From the NCBI GenBank assembly GCA_046728115.1, contig JBKPDW010000311.1, forward strand, positions 1-40,093: DNA of 40,093 nucleotides. Reading direction: 5' to 3'. This document shows, in pieces, positions 7,511-17,139 of the stretch. The position numbers and the translations under genes are program-made. A model generated the notes under the pieces. It was not told the DNA's origin, did not search any database, and worked only from the letters and a program-made list of their open reading frames with translations. Each line of letters starts with the position of its first letter. The first letter of the stretch is position 1. Source of the stretch: CAVSWN01 sp046728115 (GTDB lineage Bacteria > Acidobacteriota > Vicinamibacteria > Vicinamibacterales > CAVVIG01).

Positions 7511-10500
7511 ATGCGCAGACTCGTCCCGCTCTTCGTTCTCAGCGTATTGCTGTTGTCGGCCGTGACATCGTTTGCCCAGACGTTTGGCCAGATCAGCGGC
7601 ATGGTCACCGACACCACCGGCGGTGTGCTGGTCGGCGCGACTGTGACGGTCACCAACACCCAAACGGGCGCGACCGCGACGCAGCAGGCCAACAGCGCCG
7701 GTCTGTATGTTTTTCCGAACCTGCTGCCGGGTGTCTATAACGTCAAGGTCGAGATCGACGGCTTCCGCGGTGCGGGCCGCAACAACGTCGAGCTCCAGAT
7801 CCAGCAGACGGCCCGTCTGGATTTCAAGCTGGAAATCGGCACGCTGAGCGAAACCGTCGAAGCGGTCGGCACGGCGCCGATGCTGAATACAACCGACGCG
7901 ACGATCGGCACGGTCGTCGACAGTCGACAGGTGGTCGAGCTGCCGCTCAACGGCCGCAACTTCATCCGGCTCGTCGCGCTCAGTCCGAACGTGACCGCGG
8001 ACTACGGCGGCGCCAGCGGCGGCGGCGCCAGCGGCCGGCAGGGCGGCGATCGCGCGACGCAGAGCTTCTCGGTTGCCGGTCAGCGCCGCGAATACAACCA
8101 GTACACGCTCGACGGCGTCGTCAACCAGGACGTGAACTTCAACACCTATGCGTTCCTGCCGTCGATCGACGCGGTCCAGGAGTTCAAGGTACAGACAGGC
8201 GTGTACTCGGCGGAATTCGGCCGCGAAGCGGCGCAGGTCAACGTCTCGACCAAGAGCGGGACCAACGAGTATCACGGCACGCTGTTCGAGTTCCTGCGCG
8301 ACGACGCGCTCGACGCGCGGCCGTATCCGTTTACGAGCGTTAGCCCGGACAAGTCGCCGTTCAAGTGGAATCAGTTCGGCTTCACGCTCGGCGGGCCGGT
8401 CAGGATTCCAGGAGTGGTGAACGGCACGAACCGGTTGTTTTTCATGACCAACTACGAGGGTTTTCGCCTGCGCAACCAGCAGCAGGTCGTCTACAGCACG
8501 CCGACGGCGGCGATGCGCCAGGGTGATTTCTCGCGCGCGCCGGTCGTCATCCGCGACCCGCTCACCAGCGCGCCGTTTCCAGGCAACGTGATTCCCGCGA
8601 ACCGGCTGGATCCGATTGCCGTTGGGCTGCTCGAGTTCTATCCGGCGCCGAATATTCCCGGCGCCGGGTTGTCGAACAACTATCTCGATCTCCAGAACCA
8701 TACGACCGACAAAGATCAGTTCACCGCGCGCGGCGATTTCGTGGAGAGTCAGAAGTCGTTCTGGTTCGGCCGCTACAGCTGGACGGACGAGTTCGTGCGC
8801 GACCCGGCTCTCGTCTCCAGTGGCCAGACCGTCGCCACGAACGTCAAGCAGGGAATGATCTCCAACACCCGCACGCTGTCGCCGCGGATTGTCAACGAGT
8901 TCCGCGTCGGCGCGACGACTTTCTACAACAATCTCGCGCAGGAGCTGCAGTACGAGCGCGACATTCACAAGGAGTTCGGTCTCGGCCTCTTCGATCCGCC
9001 GCCAATCGGCTGGGGCCTGCCGAGTATCGGCATCGCCGGGTTCAGCGGCTTCGGCCCCGGCGCCGCCGTCCCGTTCACCGGGAGCAACAAGATCCTCCAG
9101 GTGATCGACAACCTGTCGTGGACTCGCGGCAACCATTCGATGAAGATGGGCGCCGAAATCCGCTACGACCACTACAACATGATCGGCACGCAGGAGATTC
9201 GCGGCACGTTGACGATCAGCAATCCGGTCACCGGCTATGGCTTTGCCGACTACATGCTCGGCATTCTCAACCAGACGAGGAGTGCGGGCGCGCTCGGCGT
9301 CGCGCGATACCGGGCCCTGAGCCAGTCCTATTTCTTTCAGGACGCGTGGCGACTGCGTTCGAATGTCTCGCTCGACCTCGGTCTGCGCTACGAATACACG
9401 CCGCCATGGGACGATCTGCAGGGCGAGCTGATGAACATCTGGCTGCCGCCCGGTTTCGGAACCGATCGCAGCGCCAAACCGTGCTTCGTTCGCATCGGCA
9501 GCGGCGACCCGTACGAGGGCGTGTCGACGCGCTTCGATCCGGCGATCTGCGTCGTGCGCGACGGGCGGATGGGCGATCGTCTCGTGCAGTCCGACTTCAC
9601 CAATTTTGCGCCGCGCCTCGGCGCGGCCTGGACCGTGACGCCGAAGACGACGGCGCGTGCGGGATTCGGCGTGTTCTACGTCCAGGACACGACCAACCCG
9701 GTCTTCGACATGAGCCGCAACATCCAGGGGCGGATCACGAGTCAGGGTGCGGGCCTGTCGTTCGCCAATCCTTACTCGGCAGGCGTGAACAATCCGTGCG
9801 GCGTGCAGATGCCGCCGCAGGTCTGCGTCACCGCGCCGCAGGTCCTGGCGAATCAATACGACCGTCGCACGCCGTACATCGCGGAGTACCTGTTCAACGT
9901 GCAGCGTGAATTGAACGGCAGCACGGCGGTGGAAATCGGCTACTTCGGGAACCAGGGTCACCGCCTGCAGCGCTTCATCACGCTGAACCAGCCGGTTCCA
10001 GGCCTGAGTGATCCGATTCTCGCGCGTGCGCCGTATCCCGAGCTCGGCAACTTTCAGTACGTCGCGAGTGTTGGATACTCGCACTACAACTCGCTGGCCG
10101 CGAAGATCACCCGTCGTCTCGCCGCTGGATTGCAGGGGTTGGTGTCGTACACGTGGTCCAAGTCGACGGACAACGGCAGCGGCATTCGCACACTCGGTAC
10201 GGATCCCCTAAAGCCGCAGCAGGGCGATTGTGCGAGCTGCGAGTGGGGCCGGTCGGTCTTCGACACGCGCCACCGTCTCGTGACGTCGTTCCTCTATGAC
10301 CTTCCCGCGGGATCGGGCCGCAAGTTTTTGCAGAGCGGACCGCTGAGCGCGATTTTCGGCGGTTGGCAGGTCGGCGGCATCCTCAGGGCATCAACCGGGT
10401 TCCCGCTCACGGTGACGAGCGGCGTCGATCAGTCACGCACAGCGCACGGCTACGACCGCCCCAACGCCGTGCCCGGAGCGAACGCGGAGTTGCCGAGCAG

Positions 10501-10858
10501 TCAGCGCAGCCCGAGCGCGTGGTTCAATGTCTCGGCGTTTCAGATGAACGCCCTTGGCACGTTTGGCGACCTCGGGCGGAGCACGCTCACCGGCCCGGGC
10601 ATCTTCGTCATCGATTTTTCGACGGTCAAGAATGCTCACATCGGCGCGGCGAGCGTGCAGTTTCGGATTGAAGCGTTCAATCTGCTAAACCAGCCGAATT
10701 TCGGCGATCCGAACACGAACATGGCGCAGAGCAATTGGAACGTCGCCGGCGCCAACCGCATCCCGACTCCCGGGGGCGGGGCGTTCGGCACGATCAACGA
10801 GACGAGAGCGACGGTGCCAATGCGGCAGCTGCAGTTCGCGTTCAAACTCGGGTTTTGA
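7511..10858 (+). CDS. TonB-dependent receptor, Oar-like, with carboxypeptidase-regulatory domain
   Basis: A 1115-residue outer-membrane protein. It has a signal peptide (about 1-23, ending SFAQ), then a carboxypeptidase-regulatory/Ig-like domain ('QISGMVTDTTGGVLVGATVTVTN', about 25-110), a plug containing 'VVELPLNGRNF' and 'YTLDGVVNQD', and a large beta-barrel ending in aromatic Phe ('FAFKLGF'). The start at 7511 is preferred over 7487 because the signal peptide begins there and CAGGAG lies about nine bases upstream. Such receptors import oligosaccharides, peptides or metal complexes using TonB energy. It is convergent with a second receptor and closely resembles the one at 28799-32104. The ligand is unknown. 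Confidence 0.93.
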   Translation: MRRLVPLFVLSVLLLSAVTSFAQTFGQISGMVTDTTGGVLVGATVTVTNTQTGATATQQANSAGLYVFPNLLPGVYNVKVEIDGFRGAGRNNVELQIQQTARLDFKLEIGTLSETVEAVGTAPMLNTTDATIGTVVDSRQVVELPLNGRNFIRLVALSPNVTADYGGASGGGASGRQGGDRATQSFSVAGQRREYNQYTLDGVVNQDVNFNTYAFLPSIDAVQEFKVQTGVYSAEFGREAAQVNVSTKSGTNEYHGTLFEFLRDDALDARPYPFTSVSPDKSPFKWNQFGFTLGGPVRIPGVVNGTNRLFFMTNYEGFRLRNQQQVVYSTPTAAMRQGDFSRAPVVIRDPLTSAPFPGNVIPANRLDPIAVGLLEFYPAPNIPGAGLSNNYLDLQNHTTDKDQFTARGDFVESQKSFWFGRYSWTDEFVRDPALVSSGQTVATNVKQGMISNTRTLSPRIVNEFRVGATTFYNNLAQELQYERDIHKEFGLGLFDPPPIGWGLPSIGIAGFSGFGPGAAVPFTGSNKILQVIDNLSWTRGNHSMKMGAEIRYDHYNMIGTQEIRGTLTISNPVTGYGFADYMLGILNQTRSAGALGVARYRALSQSYFFQDAWRLRSNVSLDLGLRYEYTPPWDDLQGELMNIWLPPGFGTDRSAKPCFVRIGSGDPYEGVSTRFDPAICVVRDGRMGDRLVQSDFTNFAPRLGAAWTVTPKTTARAGFGVFYVQDTTNPVFDMSRNIQGRITSQGAGLSFANPYSAGVNNPCGVQMPPQVCVTAPQVLANQYDRRTPYIAEYLFNVQRELNGSTAVEIGYFGNQGHRLQRFITLNQPVPGLSDPILARAPYPELGNFQYVASVGYSHYNSLAAKITRRLAAGLQGLVSYTWSKSTDNGSGIRTLGTDPLKPQQGDCASCEWGRSVFDTRHRLVTSFLYDLPAGSGRKFLQSGPLSAIFGGWQVGGILRASTGFPLTVTSGVDQSRTAHGYDRPNAVPGANAELPSSQRSPSAWFNVSAFQMNALGTFGDLGRSTLTGPGIFVIDFSTVKNAHIGAASVQFRIEAFNLLNQPNFGDPNTNMAQSNWNVAGANRIPTPGGGAFGTINETRATVPMRQLQFAFKLGF

Positions 10859-10981
10859 TCAGCAGACATCCGGCGACGACCGCGATGAGATATCCGGAGC
10901 AAGACACGAGGCGCGGGCGATACGACCGAGCTATGCTGGCCAACCGAACGGCCTTACCGCTACCGTGACGTGACTCGGCGA

Positions 10982-13900
10982 TCAGAACAAGAACCGGAAT
11001 CCCAGCTGCGCTTCGCGAGGCGGCAGCCGCGTGGCGCTGATCGTTCCGAACGCGGCGGTACCGAACGTGGCGCCGGTGTTCGACACACCCGGATTGGCGA
11101 AGTGTGCACGATTGAAGAGATTGAAGACGTCGATTCGCACTTCCACGGTCTTCGTCCCGATTGCAGTCCGCTTCGCGGCCGAAAAATCGGTGTTGAATAC
11201 CGTCGGACCTCGAACGTCGCCGATTGTGTAGTTCCCGAAGTTGTACGGCGCCGGATCGGCGAAGCAGCTCGTATCGAACCATTTGGTGACGGTGTGCGGT
11301 GTGCCAACCGAACTGCAGGTCAGATCGGGCCAGTTCCCATTGCTGCCGGTCCCGTTGTTCAGCTGTGAGCTTGCCACGCGGATGTCCAATGGGTCGCCGC
11401 TGTGGTAGTTGGTGATGCCGCTGACGGCCCACCCCTGGACGAGCGCTTGCACGATGCCGGAGCTGTCCGCTGCGAAGCGCTGTCCCGGGCCGAAGGGCAG
11501 CTCGTAGGTCCAGCTCACGACGAAGATGTGCGGGATGTCGAGCGCCTTGCTGCGCGACGGCATCCGGACATCCGCGAGCTGCGGCGCAATGCCGGCGGGC
11601 GTGATGTTGTCCTCGGTCTTCGAGTACGTGTAGGACACGAGCATCTGCAATCCATGCGCGAAGCGTTTGTCCAGTTTGGCCTGAAGCGCGTCGTACCACG
11701 AATCACCGTCGCCGTCGCGCAGGTTGATCGTCGTAATCGTCGGCGCGATCGCATTGTACGGACGGCGAGCCTGGACCGCGCCCGGACCCGGATCCGGCAC
11801 GTCGATGTTGTAGCTCCTGAAAATATTTGCCCCTCGCGTGCCGACGTAGCTCACGTCGAGCATCGTGTTCCACCCCAGCTCGCGCTGCACGCCGACGTTC
11901 CACATGGTCGCCTTGTCCTCGCGGAAGTGATCCGGAATGTAGAACACCGCAAAGCCGACGGGCGGCGTCAGCGTCGGCGAGAGCGCCACGGTCGCGAACG
12001 TCGGCAGACCGTCACTAACGCTCCTGAAGGGCGTGAACGTGGTCGGCGTGACGAGATTCACTTCCTGGAAGAACGGGTAATTACGCTCGTTGGTGCCACC
12101 ATTGGCGCCGAAGTTGTCGGCGAAGTAGCTGATGCCGAACGCCGAGCGAATCGCCGTGCGGCCGTTGTCCGGCGTGTAAGCGAGCCCGAGCCGCGGCGCG
12201 AAGTAGTCGTAATGCGTGTTCCAATTCGGCCCCCGGTTGTCCGGCGACGCCACATGAATCAATCCGTCGGCGACGCTGAAGTTCGACTGACGGTTTGACG
12301 CTTCGACCGGCGGCGTGATGAGGTCCCACCGCAGCCCAAGCTGCACCGACAGCTTCGAGCTGACGCGGAAGTCGTCCTGCGCGAAGAAACCCCAGAAATC
12401 CCGGCGCACCTTCGGATTCGTGTCGACAATGTCGCGCTGCACCTGGTTGGGATACCCGAGTAGAAAGCTGGCAAAGGCATAGCCGGTGCCGGCCGCGCCG
12501 TTGTTGCTGGTGTAGTTGCGGTCGAACATGAATCGGCCCTGCGGCTGCGTCTGCGGATTGGTCAGCGTCGATCGCATGAGCCGCAGGTCGACGCCGAACT
12601 TCATCGAATGCCTGTCCTTCAACCACGAGAAATTGTTCGTCAGATGCAGGGTGCTGCCGAGGCGTTGCGAGTTCGTGAATCCGGGCGATCCGGTATTGCT
12701 GAATCCCGACGGGCGAAAACTCGCGATCCCAAACGTTTCCGGATGGTTCGGCAGGTTCCCGTTCGGGATTCCGAGCTGATTGTTTTCGTCGACACCGGCA
12801 TCCTCTGCCGCCTGGTGCGTGTCGTAGCGGTTGTAGCCGGCCCGCAGCTCGTAGAACGTGTTCGATCCGAACGTTCGCGTATAGCCGACGACGCCGTTGC
12901 GGTTGGTCGAGTCGGCGTTGTTGGCGGCGGGCGTGGCGGCGTTGGCCAGGAAGATGTTGGCCGGCGACTGGTCGTCGTAGCGGCGGCGCGATTCCGAATA
13001 GCGGCCGAACAGCGACGCGCCGCTGTCGAACTTGTAATCCAGCCTGCCGTCACCCGCGTTCATGTCCTGCTGAAGCACGAGGTTCTCGACGTAGTTGTTC
13101 GCAAGCCCCGGCAGGTTGGGCAGCGGGTAAATATTCGCCACTTTCGACGTGATCGGATTGATCTGGCTCGAGGGAATGATGTTGTTGGCGAATGCCTCGT
13201 GTGTGATTGGATCGTAAATGCGATCCGAGATCTCGCTGAAATTGCCCTGACGCATCAGCGCCGTCGGGACCGTCAAGGACACAGTGCGGCCCTGATCGAG
13301 CCGCAGACCCTGGTAATCGCCGAAGATGAAGGCTTTGTTCCTCACCAATGGACCGCCTAACGTCCCGCCGAACTGATTGGACTTGTACGGCGCTTTGGTC
13401 AGCGCGAAATAGCTCCGCGCGTTCAGCGAGTCGCCGCGGTAGTAGTCGAAGGCCGACCCGTGAAACTCGTTGGTTCCGGAACGAATCGTCAGGTTGACGG
13501 CCGCGCCGCCGAAAACCCCGAACTCCGCGGTGGGATTATTGGTCTGGACCTTGAATTCATGAATCGCTTCGAGCGGCGGCGTGATGTTGATGTAGGCATT
13601 CAACGGCTCGTTGTTGACCACGCCGTCGAGCAGATAGTTGTTCCCTGACCACGGCATGCCGTTGACCGAGTGCGCCGTGGCAATTCGCGCGCCGCCGGCG
13701 GACGGGTTCTCGGCCTCGTCGCCACGGCTGTAGAACGGCATCGCGCCGGGCGTCATCGTGATCAGATGCTGGAAGAAGCGGCCGTTCAGCGGCATCGCCT
13801 GAATCTGCTTCATCTGGATGACCTGCCCGAGCTCGGCGGTCGTGCTGCGCACAAGCGGCAACTCGCCCACCACCTGGACATCCTCGTTCACCACGCCGAC

Positions 13901-14245
13901 TTGCAGCTGCGCGTCGAGCCGCGTCGTCTGGGCGATCTCGATGCTTACGCCGCTGCGCACGTGGCGCTTGAACCCAGGCAGCTCGATCGTGACGCTGTAG
14001 GTGCCGGGCTGCAGCAGCGGCATGGTATAGCCGCCCTGCTGGTTCGTGACAACGGACTCGGCTATGCCGGTCGCCGCGTTCGTCGCGGTCACCGTAGCGC
14101 CGGGCACGACGCCGCCGCTCGAGTCGGTGACCGTGCCGGTGAGAATGCCTCGAATGGTTTGGGCGACACCGGACGCGGCGAGCCCCGCCACAAGAGCGGC
14201 GGCGAGAGCGATCCGCGCAGGCGGCAGTACAAGGTGTTTTGCCAT
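10982..14245 (-). CDS. TonB-dependent receptor, Oar-like, with carboxypeptidase-regulatory domain
   Basis: A 1087-residue outer-membrane receptor. It has a signal peptide (about 1-29, ending GVAQ), a regulatory domain 'ILTGTVTDSSGGVVPGATVTATN' (about 32-115), a plug with 'QAMPLNGRFFQHLI' and 'YLLDGVVNNEP', and a barrel ending 'QLGFRFLF'. The start at 14245 fits the leader and has GGGAG about six bases upstream; an earlier Met at 14278 would add eleven unusual residues. It is convergent with the receptor at 7511-10858 across about 120 bases in which I saw no clear terminator. Its regulatory and plug domains are less like the other two receptors than those are to each other. No enzyme gene is adjacent, so the ligand is unknown. 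Confidence 0.93.
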   Translation of the reverse strand: MAKHLVLPPARIALAAALVAGLAASGVAQTIRGILTGTVTDSSGGVVPGATVTATNAATGIAESVVTNQQGGYTMPLLQPGTYSVTIELPGFKRHVRSGVSIEIAQTTRLDAQLQVGVVNEDVQVVGELPLVRSTTAELGQVIQMKQIQAMPLNGRFFQHLITMTPGAMPFYSRGDEAENPSAGGARIATAHSVNGMPWSGNNYLLDGVVNNEPLNAYINITPPLEAIHEFKVQTNNPTAEFGVFGGAAVNLTIRSGTNEFHGSAFDYYRGDSLNARSYFALTKAPYKSNQFGGTLGGPLVRNKAFIFGDYQGLRLDQGRTVSLTVPTALMRQGNFSEISDRIYDPITHEAFANNIIPSSQINPITSKVANIYPLPNLPGLANNYVENLVLQQDMNAGDGRLDYKFDSGASLFGRYSESRRRYDDQSPANIFLANAATPAANNADSTNRNGVVGYTRTFGSNTFYELRAGYNRYDTHQAAEDAGVDENNQLGIPNGNLPNHPETFGIASFRPSGFSNTGSPGFTNSQRLGSTLHLTNNFSWLKDRHSMKFGVDLRLMRSTLTNPQTQPQGRFMFDRNYTSNNGAAGTGYAFASFLLGYPNQVQRDIVDTNPKVRRDFWGFFAQDDFRVSSKLSVQLGLRWDLITPPVEASNRQSNFSVADGLIHVASPDNRGPNWNTHYDYFAPRLGLAYTPDNGRTAIRSAFGISYFADNFGANGGTNERNYPFFQEVNLVTPTTFTPFRSVSDGLPTFATVALSPTLTPPVGFAVFYIPDHFREDKATMWNVGVQRELGWNTMLDVSYVGTRGANIFRSYNIDVPDPGPGAVQARRPYNAIAPTITTINLRDGDGDSWYDALQAKLDKRFAHGLQMLVSYTYSKTEDNITPAGIAPQLADVRMPSRSKALDIPHIFVVSWTYELPFGPGQRFAADSSGIVQALVQGWAVSGITNYHSGDPLDIRVASSQLNNGTGSNGNWPDLTCSSVGTPHTVTKWFDTSCFADPAPYNFGNYTIGDVRGPTVFNTDFSAAKRTAIGTKTVEVRIDVFNLFNRAHFANPGVSNTGATFGTAAFGTISATRLPPREAQLGFRFLF

Positions 14246-14339
14246 TGCATCTCCCTGGCTTGAAATCACACCAGTCATAGCTGTAGGCGGGTCTTCCAGT
14301 CAATTCTGTCACCCTTCATAGACCGCGGCCGGACTGTCA

Positions 14340-14423
14340 ATGGGGAGCATGCAAAAGGTGATCGACCACTTCTCGCGACGGATCCTGGCGTGGCGAGTCG
14401 CCGAGAGGTTCGCGCCCGTGAAC
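14340..14423 (+). pseudogene. Transposase integrase-core relic
   Basis: A plus-strand frame reads 'VIDHFSRRILAWRVAERFAP' followed by VN. This is the segment just after the first catalytic Asp of IS3-type integrase cores (usual form 'VIDNFSRRILAWRVA'). Nothing before or after it continues the protein. It therefore represents a deleted insertion sequence, and it abuts the broken 3' side of the B3/4-domain relic. Confidence 0.75.
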
Positions 14424-14464
14424 AGGCCACAACCTTGTCGCGGCGTGATGAGATTTTCACACCC

Positions 14465-14589
14465 TTCAGGCCGGAGCGGAGGACGATGCTCAGCGCGGCG
14501 AAGTCAGGTCGAAGCTGCCAGATCGTGGAGTCTACGGCGGGCACGAATGAGGCGGCGCCATCGGTCATCATATTGACTGTGTCGGTCAT
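14465..14589 (-). pseudogene. B3/4-domain protein, N-terminal relic
   Basis: The frame from ATG at 14589 reads 'FVPAVDSTIWQLRPDFAALS' then IVLRSGLKG. This resembles the start of B3/B4 tRNA-binding-domain proteins (phenylalanyl-tRNA synthetase beta-like, stand-alone, around 220 residues, 'VDPAIWELRPDF-AL'). Family sequence stops near 14465 and is replaced by transposase-derived DNA. Such genes commonly lie beside XRE/cupin regulators, small EamA transporters and aminotransferases, and this is exactly the divergent neighbour here. The fragment is short, so the family call rests on context as well as sequence. Confidence 0.5.
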
Positions 14590-14602
14590 TTAAGAGTACT
14601 AC
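14573..14602 (+). promoter_or_regulatory. Candidate promoter of the XRE operon
   Basis: TTGACT (14573-14578) is followed after 18 bases by TACTAC (14597-14602). The ATG of the regulator is at 14609, about seven bases after the putative -10 element, and no Shine-Dalgarno sequence is visible. If real, the mRNA would be leaderless. The -10 match is weak. Confidence 0.3.
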
Positions 14603-14608
14603 CTTGGC

Positions 14609-15220
14609 ATGGCCCGACTCGTCAAGCCGTCGCAGGGAGCACCTGTCAACGGGCGTGAGCTGATCTCGCTGATCAGCGGCCGCGTGCGAGAACTGCGGCG
14701 CGAGCGTCGCCTGTCGCTCGACGCGCTGGCGGCCCGAGCCGCGGTCAGCAAGGGGATGATCGTCCAGATCGAGAAGGGCGGATCGAACCCGTCAATCGCC
14801 ACGTTGTGCAAAGTGGCTGCGGCGCTCGGCGTGTCGGTGGCCGATCTGGTGAATGTCTCCGGGCACCAGCCGATCGACATCGTTCCGGCCGGTCCGCCGC
14901 GTCTCCTGTGGCGGGGACCGAAGGGCGGCAAGGCGACCTTTCTGGTGGGCTCCAGCGGACCCGACATGCTGGAGCTGTGGACTTGGGAGATTCGGCCCGA
15001 CGAACGTTATCAGGCGCCGGCCCATCCAAAGGGCACCCTGGAATTAATCGCCGTTAACAAGGGTGCCCTGTCAATCGCTTTCGACCAGGTGAGCTACGTG
15101 ATCGGGACAGGCGCCTCGGCGCTGGCGCGCACCGATCGACCGCACGCGTACGCCTGCGTGGGCAGAAAGCCGGTGCGCTTCATCATGGTGGTGGCCGAAT
15201 GGCATTCCCGAGAGCACTAA
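14609..15220 (+). CDS. XRE-family regulator with C-terminal cupin domain
   Basis: A 203-residue cytoplasmic transcription factor. A helix-turn-helix of the Cro/XRE type spans about 22-78 ('RVRELRRERRLSLDALAARA' then 'GMIVQIEKGGSNPSIATLCKVAAALG'). A cupin sensor domain follows at about 120-198 ('HPKGTLELIAVNKGALSIAF', then 'RPHAYACVG'). This layout is typical of regulators that sense a small metabolite with the cupin and repress a neighbouring transporter or catabolic gene. It is first in a plus-strand operon: its end overlaps the membrane-protein gene by 22 bases, and an aminotransferase follows. An amino-acid-like effector is therefore likely, but inferred. Confidence 0.88.
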   Translation: MARLVKPSQGAPVNGRELISLISGRVRELRRERRLSLDALAARAAVSKGMIVQIEKGGSNPSIATLCKVAAALGVSVADLVNVSGHQPIDIVPAGPPRLLWRGPKGGKATFLVGSSGPDMLELWTWEIRPDERYQAPAHPKGTLELIAVNKGALSIAFDQVSYVIGTGASALARTDRPHAYACVGRKPVRFIMVVAEWHSREH

Positions 15221-15633
15221 TCGCCCCGCTGCTCCTCGCGGTGGGCGGAACCGTGTGCTATCACCTGGCGGCAAAGTCAATTCCGAAAACGCTCGACGCT
15301 GCGCTCGTGCTGATCATCGCCTACGCAACGGCACTTGCCGCCAGTATAGCCACCTACTTCTTGCTGCCAGGAGGCGCAACGCCGGTGGAGCCCGTCCACC
15401 TCTGGCAGCCAACAGTTATGGGCCTCGGTCTCGCCGCGTTTCTCATCGAGCTCGGTTACGTGCTCATGTATTGGGCGGCGTGGCCGATCAGCATGGCCTC
15501 CGTCCTGACAAATGGACTCGTTGCAGTACTCCTCGTTCCGATCGGCGCCGTCGTGTTCCGCGAGAAGCTGTCGATTCTCAACGTGGTTGGCCTGATCCTA
15601 TGTCTGGCCGGCCTGACGCTGCTGCGCCGTTAG
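15199..15633 (+). CDS. Small EamA/DMT-type membrane transporter
   Basis: A 144-residue integral membrane protein with four evident hydrophobic segments, at about 7-25, 35-57, 72-98 and 122-142. It ends 'LNVVGLILCLAGLTLLRR'. The size and the 'GLVAVLLVPIGAVVFREKLS' half-motif match the single-repeat EmrE/EamA type, which works as a dimer and usually exports small metabolites or amines. It overlaps the regulator by 22 bases, so translation is probably coupled. With the neighbouring regulator and aminotransferase, export of an amino acid or its derivative is the best guess. The start at 15199 is fixed by the overlap and the first hydrophobic segment. Confidence 0.8.
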   Translation: MAFPRALIAPLLLAVGGTVCYHLAAKSIPKTLDAALVLIIAYATALAASIATYFLLPGGATPVEPVHLWQPTVMGLGLAAFLIELGYVLMYWAAWPISMASVLTNGLVAVLLVPIGAVVFREKLSILNVVGLILCLAGLTLLRR

Positions 15634-15795
15634 AGGAGCCTTGGTATGTGCAGGCAACAATGACGATCAAGATCCTGTCTCGCCAAGAGCGTCGCCTACG
15701 AGACGTTTTTGAACAGCATCTGGAGCAGATCTTGACAGCCAACCCGCTGCAACGATGTCGAGAATACGAGGAACCTGCTTGAACGGGAATGATGT

Positions 15796-16935
15796 ATGAA
15801 ACTGGCGCCGTTTCTCCTTGATCGGTGGCTCGATGATCACGAGCATCCCCCGCCTGAATTCAATCTGGGTGGAAGCACCGGACCGCGCTGGGCCGTTGGC
15901 GAGGTGTTGAATCTCGAACCGGGAAGTGCCGAGCGGCTAAAGGAGACGATCGTTGTTTACGCTCCAAGCGCCGGCGCCCGCAGCCTGCGTGAAGCGATCG
16001 CCGCCATGTGCGCCGTTGAGCCGGAGCATGTAGTCGTCGTGGCGGGAGGCTCCGAAGCGCTGCTTCACATTTTCTTCGACGCAGCGGAACGCGGCGCCAA
16101 CGTGCTCGTGCCGTTTCCGGGGTTTCCGCCGTACGAAGCGATTCCGGAGGCGTTGGGTCTCGACGTGCGGCGGTATCACCTGCGCTCTCAGGCCGCTCAC
16201 CGGATCGACTTCGACGAGCTGGAGCACCTGGCGGATCCTCGCACCACATTGATGGTGGTGAACTCGCCCCACAATCCGACCGGAGCGACGCTCCAGCCCG
16301 ATGAGCTTCGACAACTGCATGACTTTGCCGTCGATCGCGGCATTCAGTTCATCTCGGATGAAGTGTTTCATCCGATCTATCACGGTCCCCCGGGTGTATC
16401 AGCGGTGAGCGTGCCGCATGCGACCGTTATCGGCGATCTGTCAAAGGCCTTCTCGCTCTCCGGTCTGCGTCTTGGCTGGATCGTGGAGCGGGACGATCAG
16501 CGCCGGGCGCGCTACATCAACGCGCGTCAGTATTTCACCATCTCGAACACCGCAATCGGAGAACTGGTTGGAGAGATCGCGGTGCGACATCGCGACACGA
16601 TCCTGGGTCGCACTCAAGAAGTCGCGCGAGCGAACCTCGCCCATGCAGAGGCCCTTCTCGAGAGCGTTGGTGACGTGCTCGAATGGGTCCGCCCCTCGGG
16701 CGGGATGACCGGGTTTCCGCGGTTCATCTCCGGCGAGGATACTCGTCCGTTCTGCGAGGCTGCGGCGTGCTGCGGGATCCTGATTGTTCCGGGTGATTGC
16801 TTCGGCGTTCCCGATCATTTCCGTCTCGGCTTTGGCGTGGGCCGGGAATGGTACTCCGCCGCGATGGAGCGACTGACGACGCTTCTTCGCTCGTGGACGG
16901 CCACTCGAGAAACAGACCGTCGGAGAAGTGTGTGA
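15796..16935 (+). CDS. PLP-dependent aminotransferase, class I/II
   Basis: A 379-residue fold-type I enzyme. It shows 'VVVAGGSEALL' (PLP phosphate region, about 80-90), 'PFPGFPPYEA' (about 106-115), 'NSPHNPTGA' (Asn160), 'ISDEVFHPIYH' (Asp188, pyridine N) and the Schiff-base Lys217 in 'GDLSKAFSLSGLRLGW'. The catalytic set is complete, so it should transaminate an amino acid or 2-oxo acid in the cytoplasm. It is 162 bases downstream of the EamA-type gene and on the same strand. The regulator-transporter-aminotransferase set suggests control of one amino-acid-type compound. The exact substrate is unclear; MalY-type lyase activity cannot be excluded. Confidence 0.9.
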   Translation: MKLAPFLLDRWLDDHEHPPPEFNLGGSTGPRWAVGEVLNLEPGSAERLKETIVVYAPSAGARSLREAIAAMCAVEPEHVVVVAGGSEALLHIFFDAAERGANVLVPFPGFPPYEAIPEALGLDVRRYHLRSQAAHRIDFDELEHLADPRTTLMVVNSPHNPTGATLQPDELRQLHDFAVDRGIQFISDEVFHPIYHGPPGVSAVSVPHATVIGDLSKAFSLSGLRLGWIVERDDQRRARYINARQYFTISNTAIGELVGEIAVRHRDTILGRTQEVARANLAHAEALLESVGDVLEWVRPSGGMTGFPRFISGEDTRPFCEAAACCGILIVPGDCFGVPDHFRLGFGVGREWYSAAMERLTTLLRSWTATRETDRRRSV

Positions 16936-17139
16936 CCGTGTCAACGGCCGGCGCATCGTGGCGGCGCCGGTTTGCCGAAGCGCTGGTGCTATCGCTCCTG
17001 CCGCCGCCATCGGCCTGACGAGGTAACACCACTGCGGGTCAGCCGGAGACCCTGTACTCCGCAAATATTGCGTCCCGACGTTTGAGCGATGTCCGGACGC
17101 AAAACATTGGGTCCCGGCCCCGCGATTGATCGCAGGAAC
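16936..17139. other. Intergenic stretch with hairpin
   Basis: No gene is seen. An 8-base inverted repeat, TTGCGTCC (17068-17075) and GGACGCAA (17095-17102), encloses 19 bases. There is no T-run, so it is not a standard terminator. It may belong to the decayed insertion sequence next to it. Confidence 0.35.

Noticed and set aside
7283..10084. Very long minus-strand open frame (over 900 codons) opposite the TonB receptor
   Set aside because: It is a low-complexity, Arg/Val-rich translation lying wholly opposite a clear receptor gene, as expected from GC-rich codon use.
15660..15782. A 40-codon frame between the EamA-type gene and the aminotransferase gene
   Set aside because: It has only a weak ribosome-binding site and no similarity I recognise. 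It could be a small protein, but nothing supports it beyond position.
17068..17102. Possible Rho-independent terminator after the aminotransferase gene
   Set aside because: The 8-base stem has a 19-base loop and no T-run, and it lies more than 130 bases after the stop.
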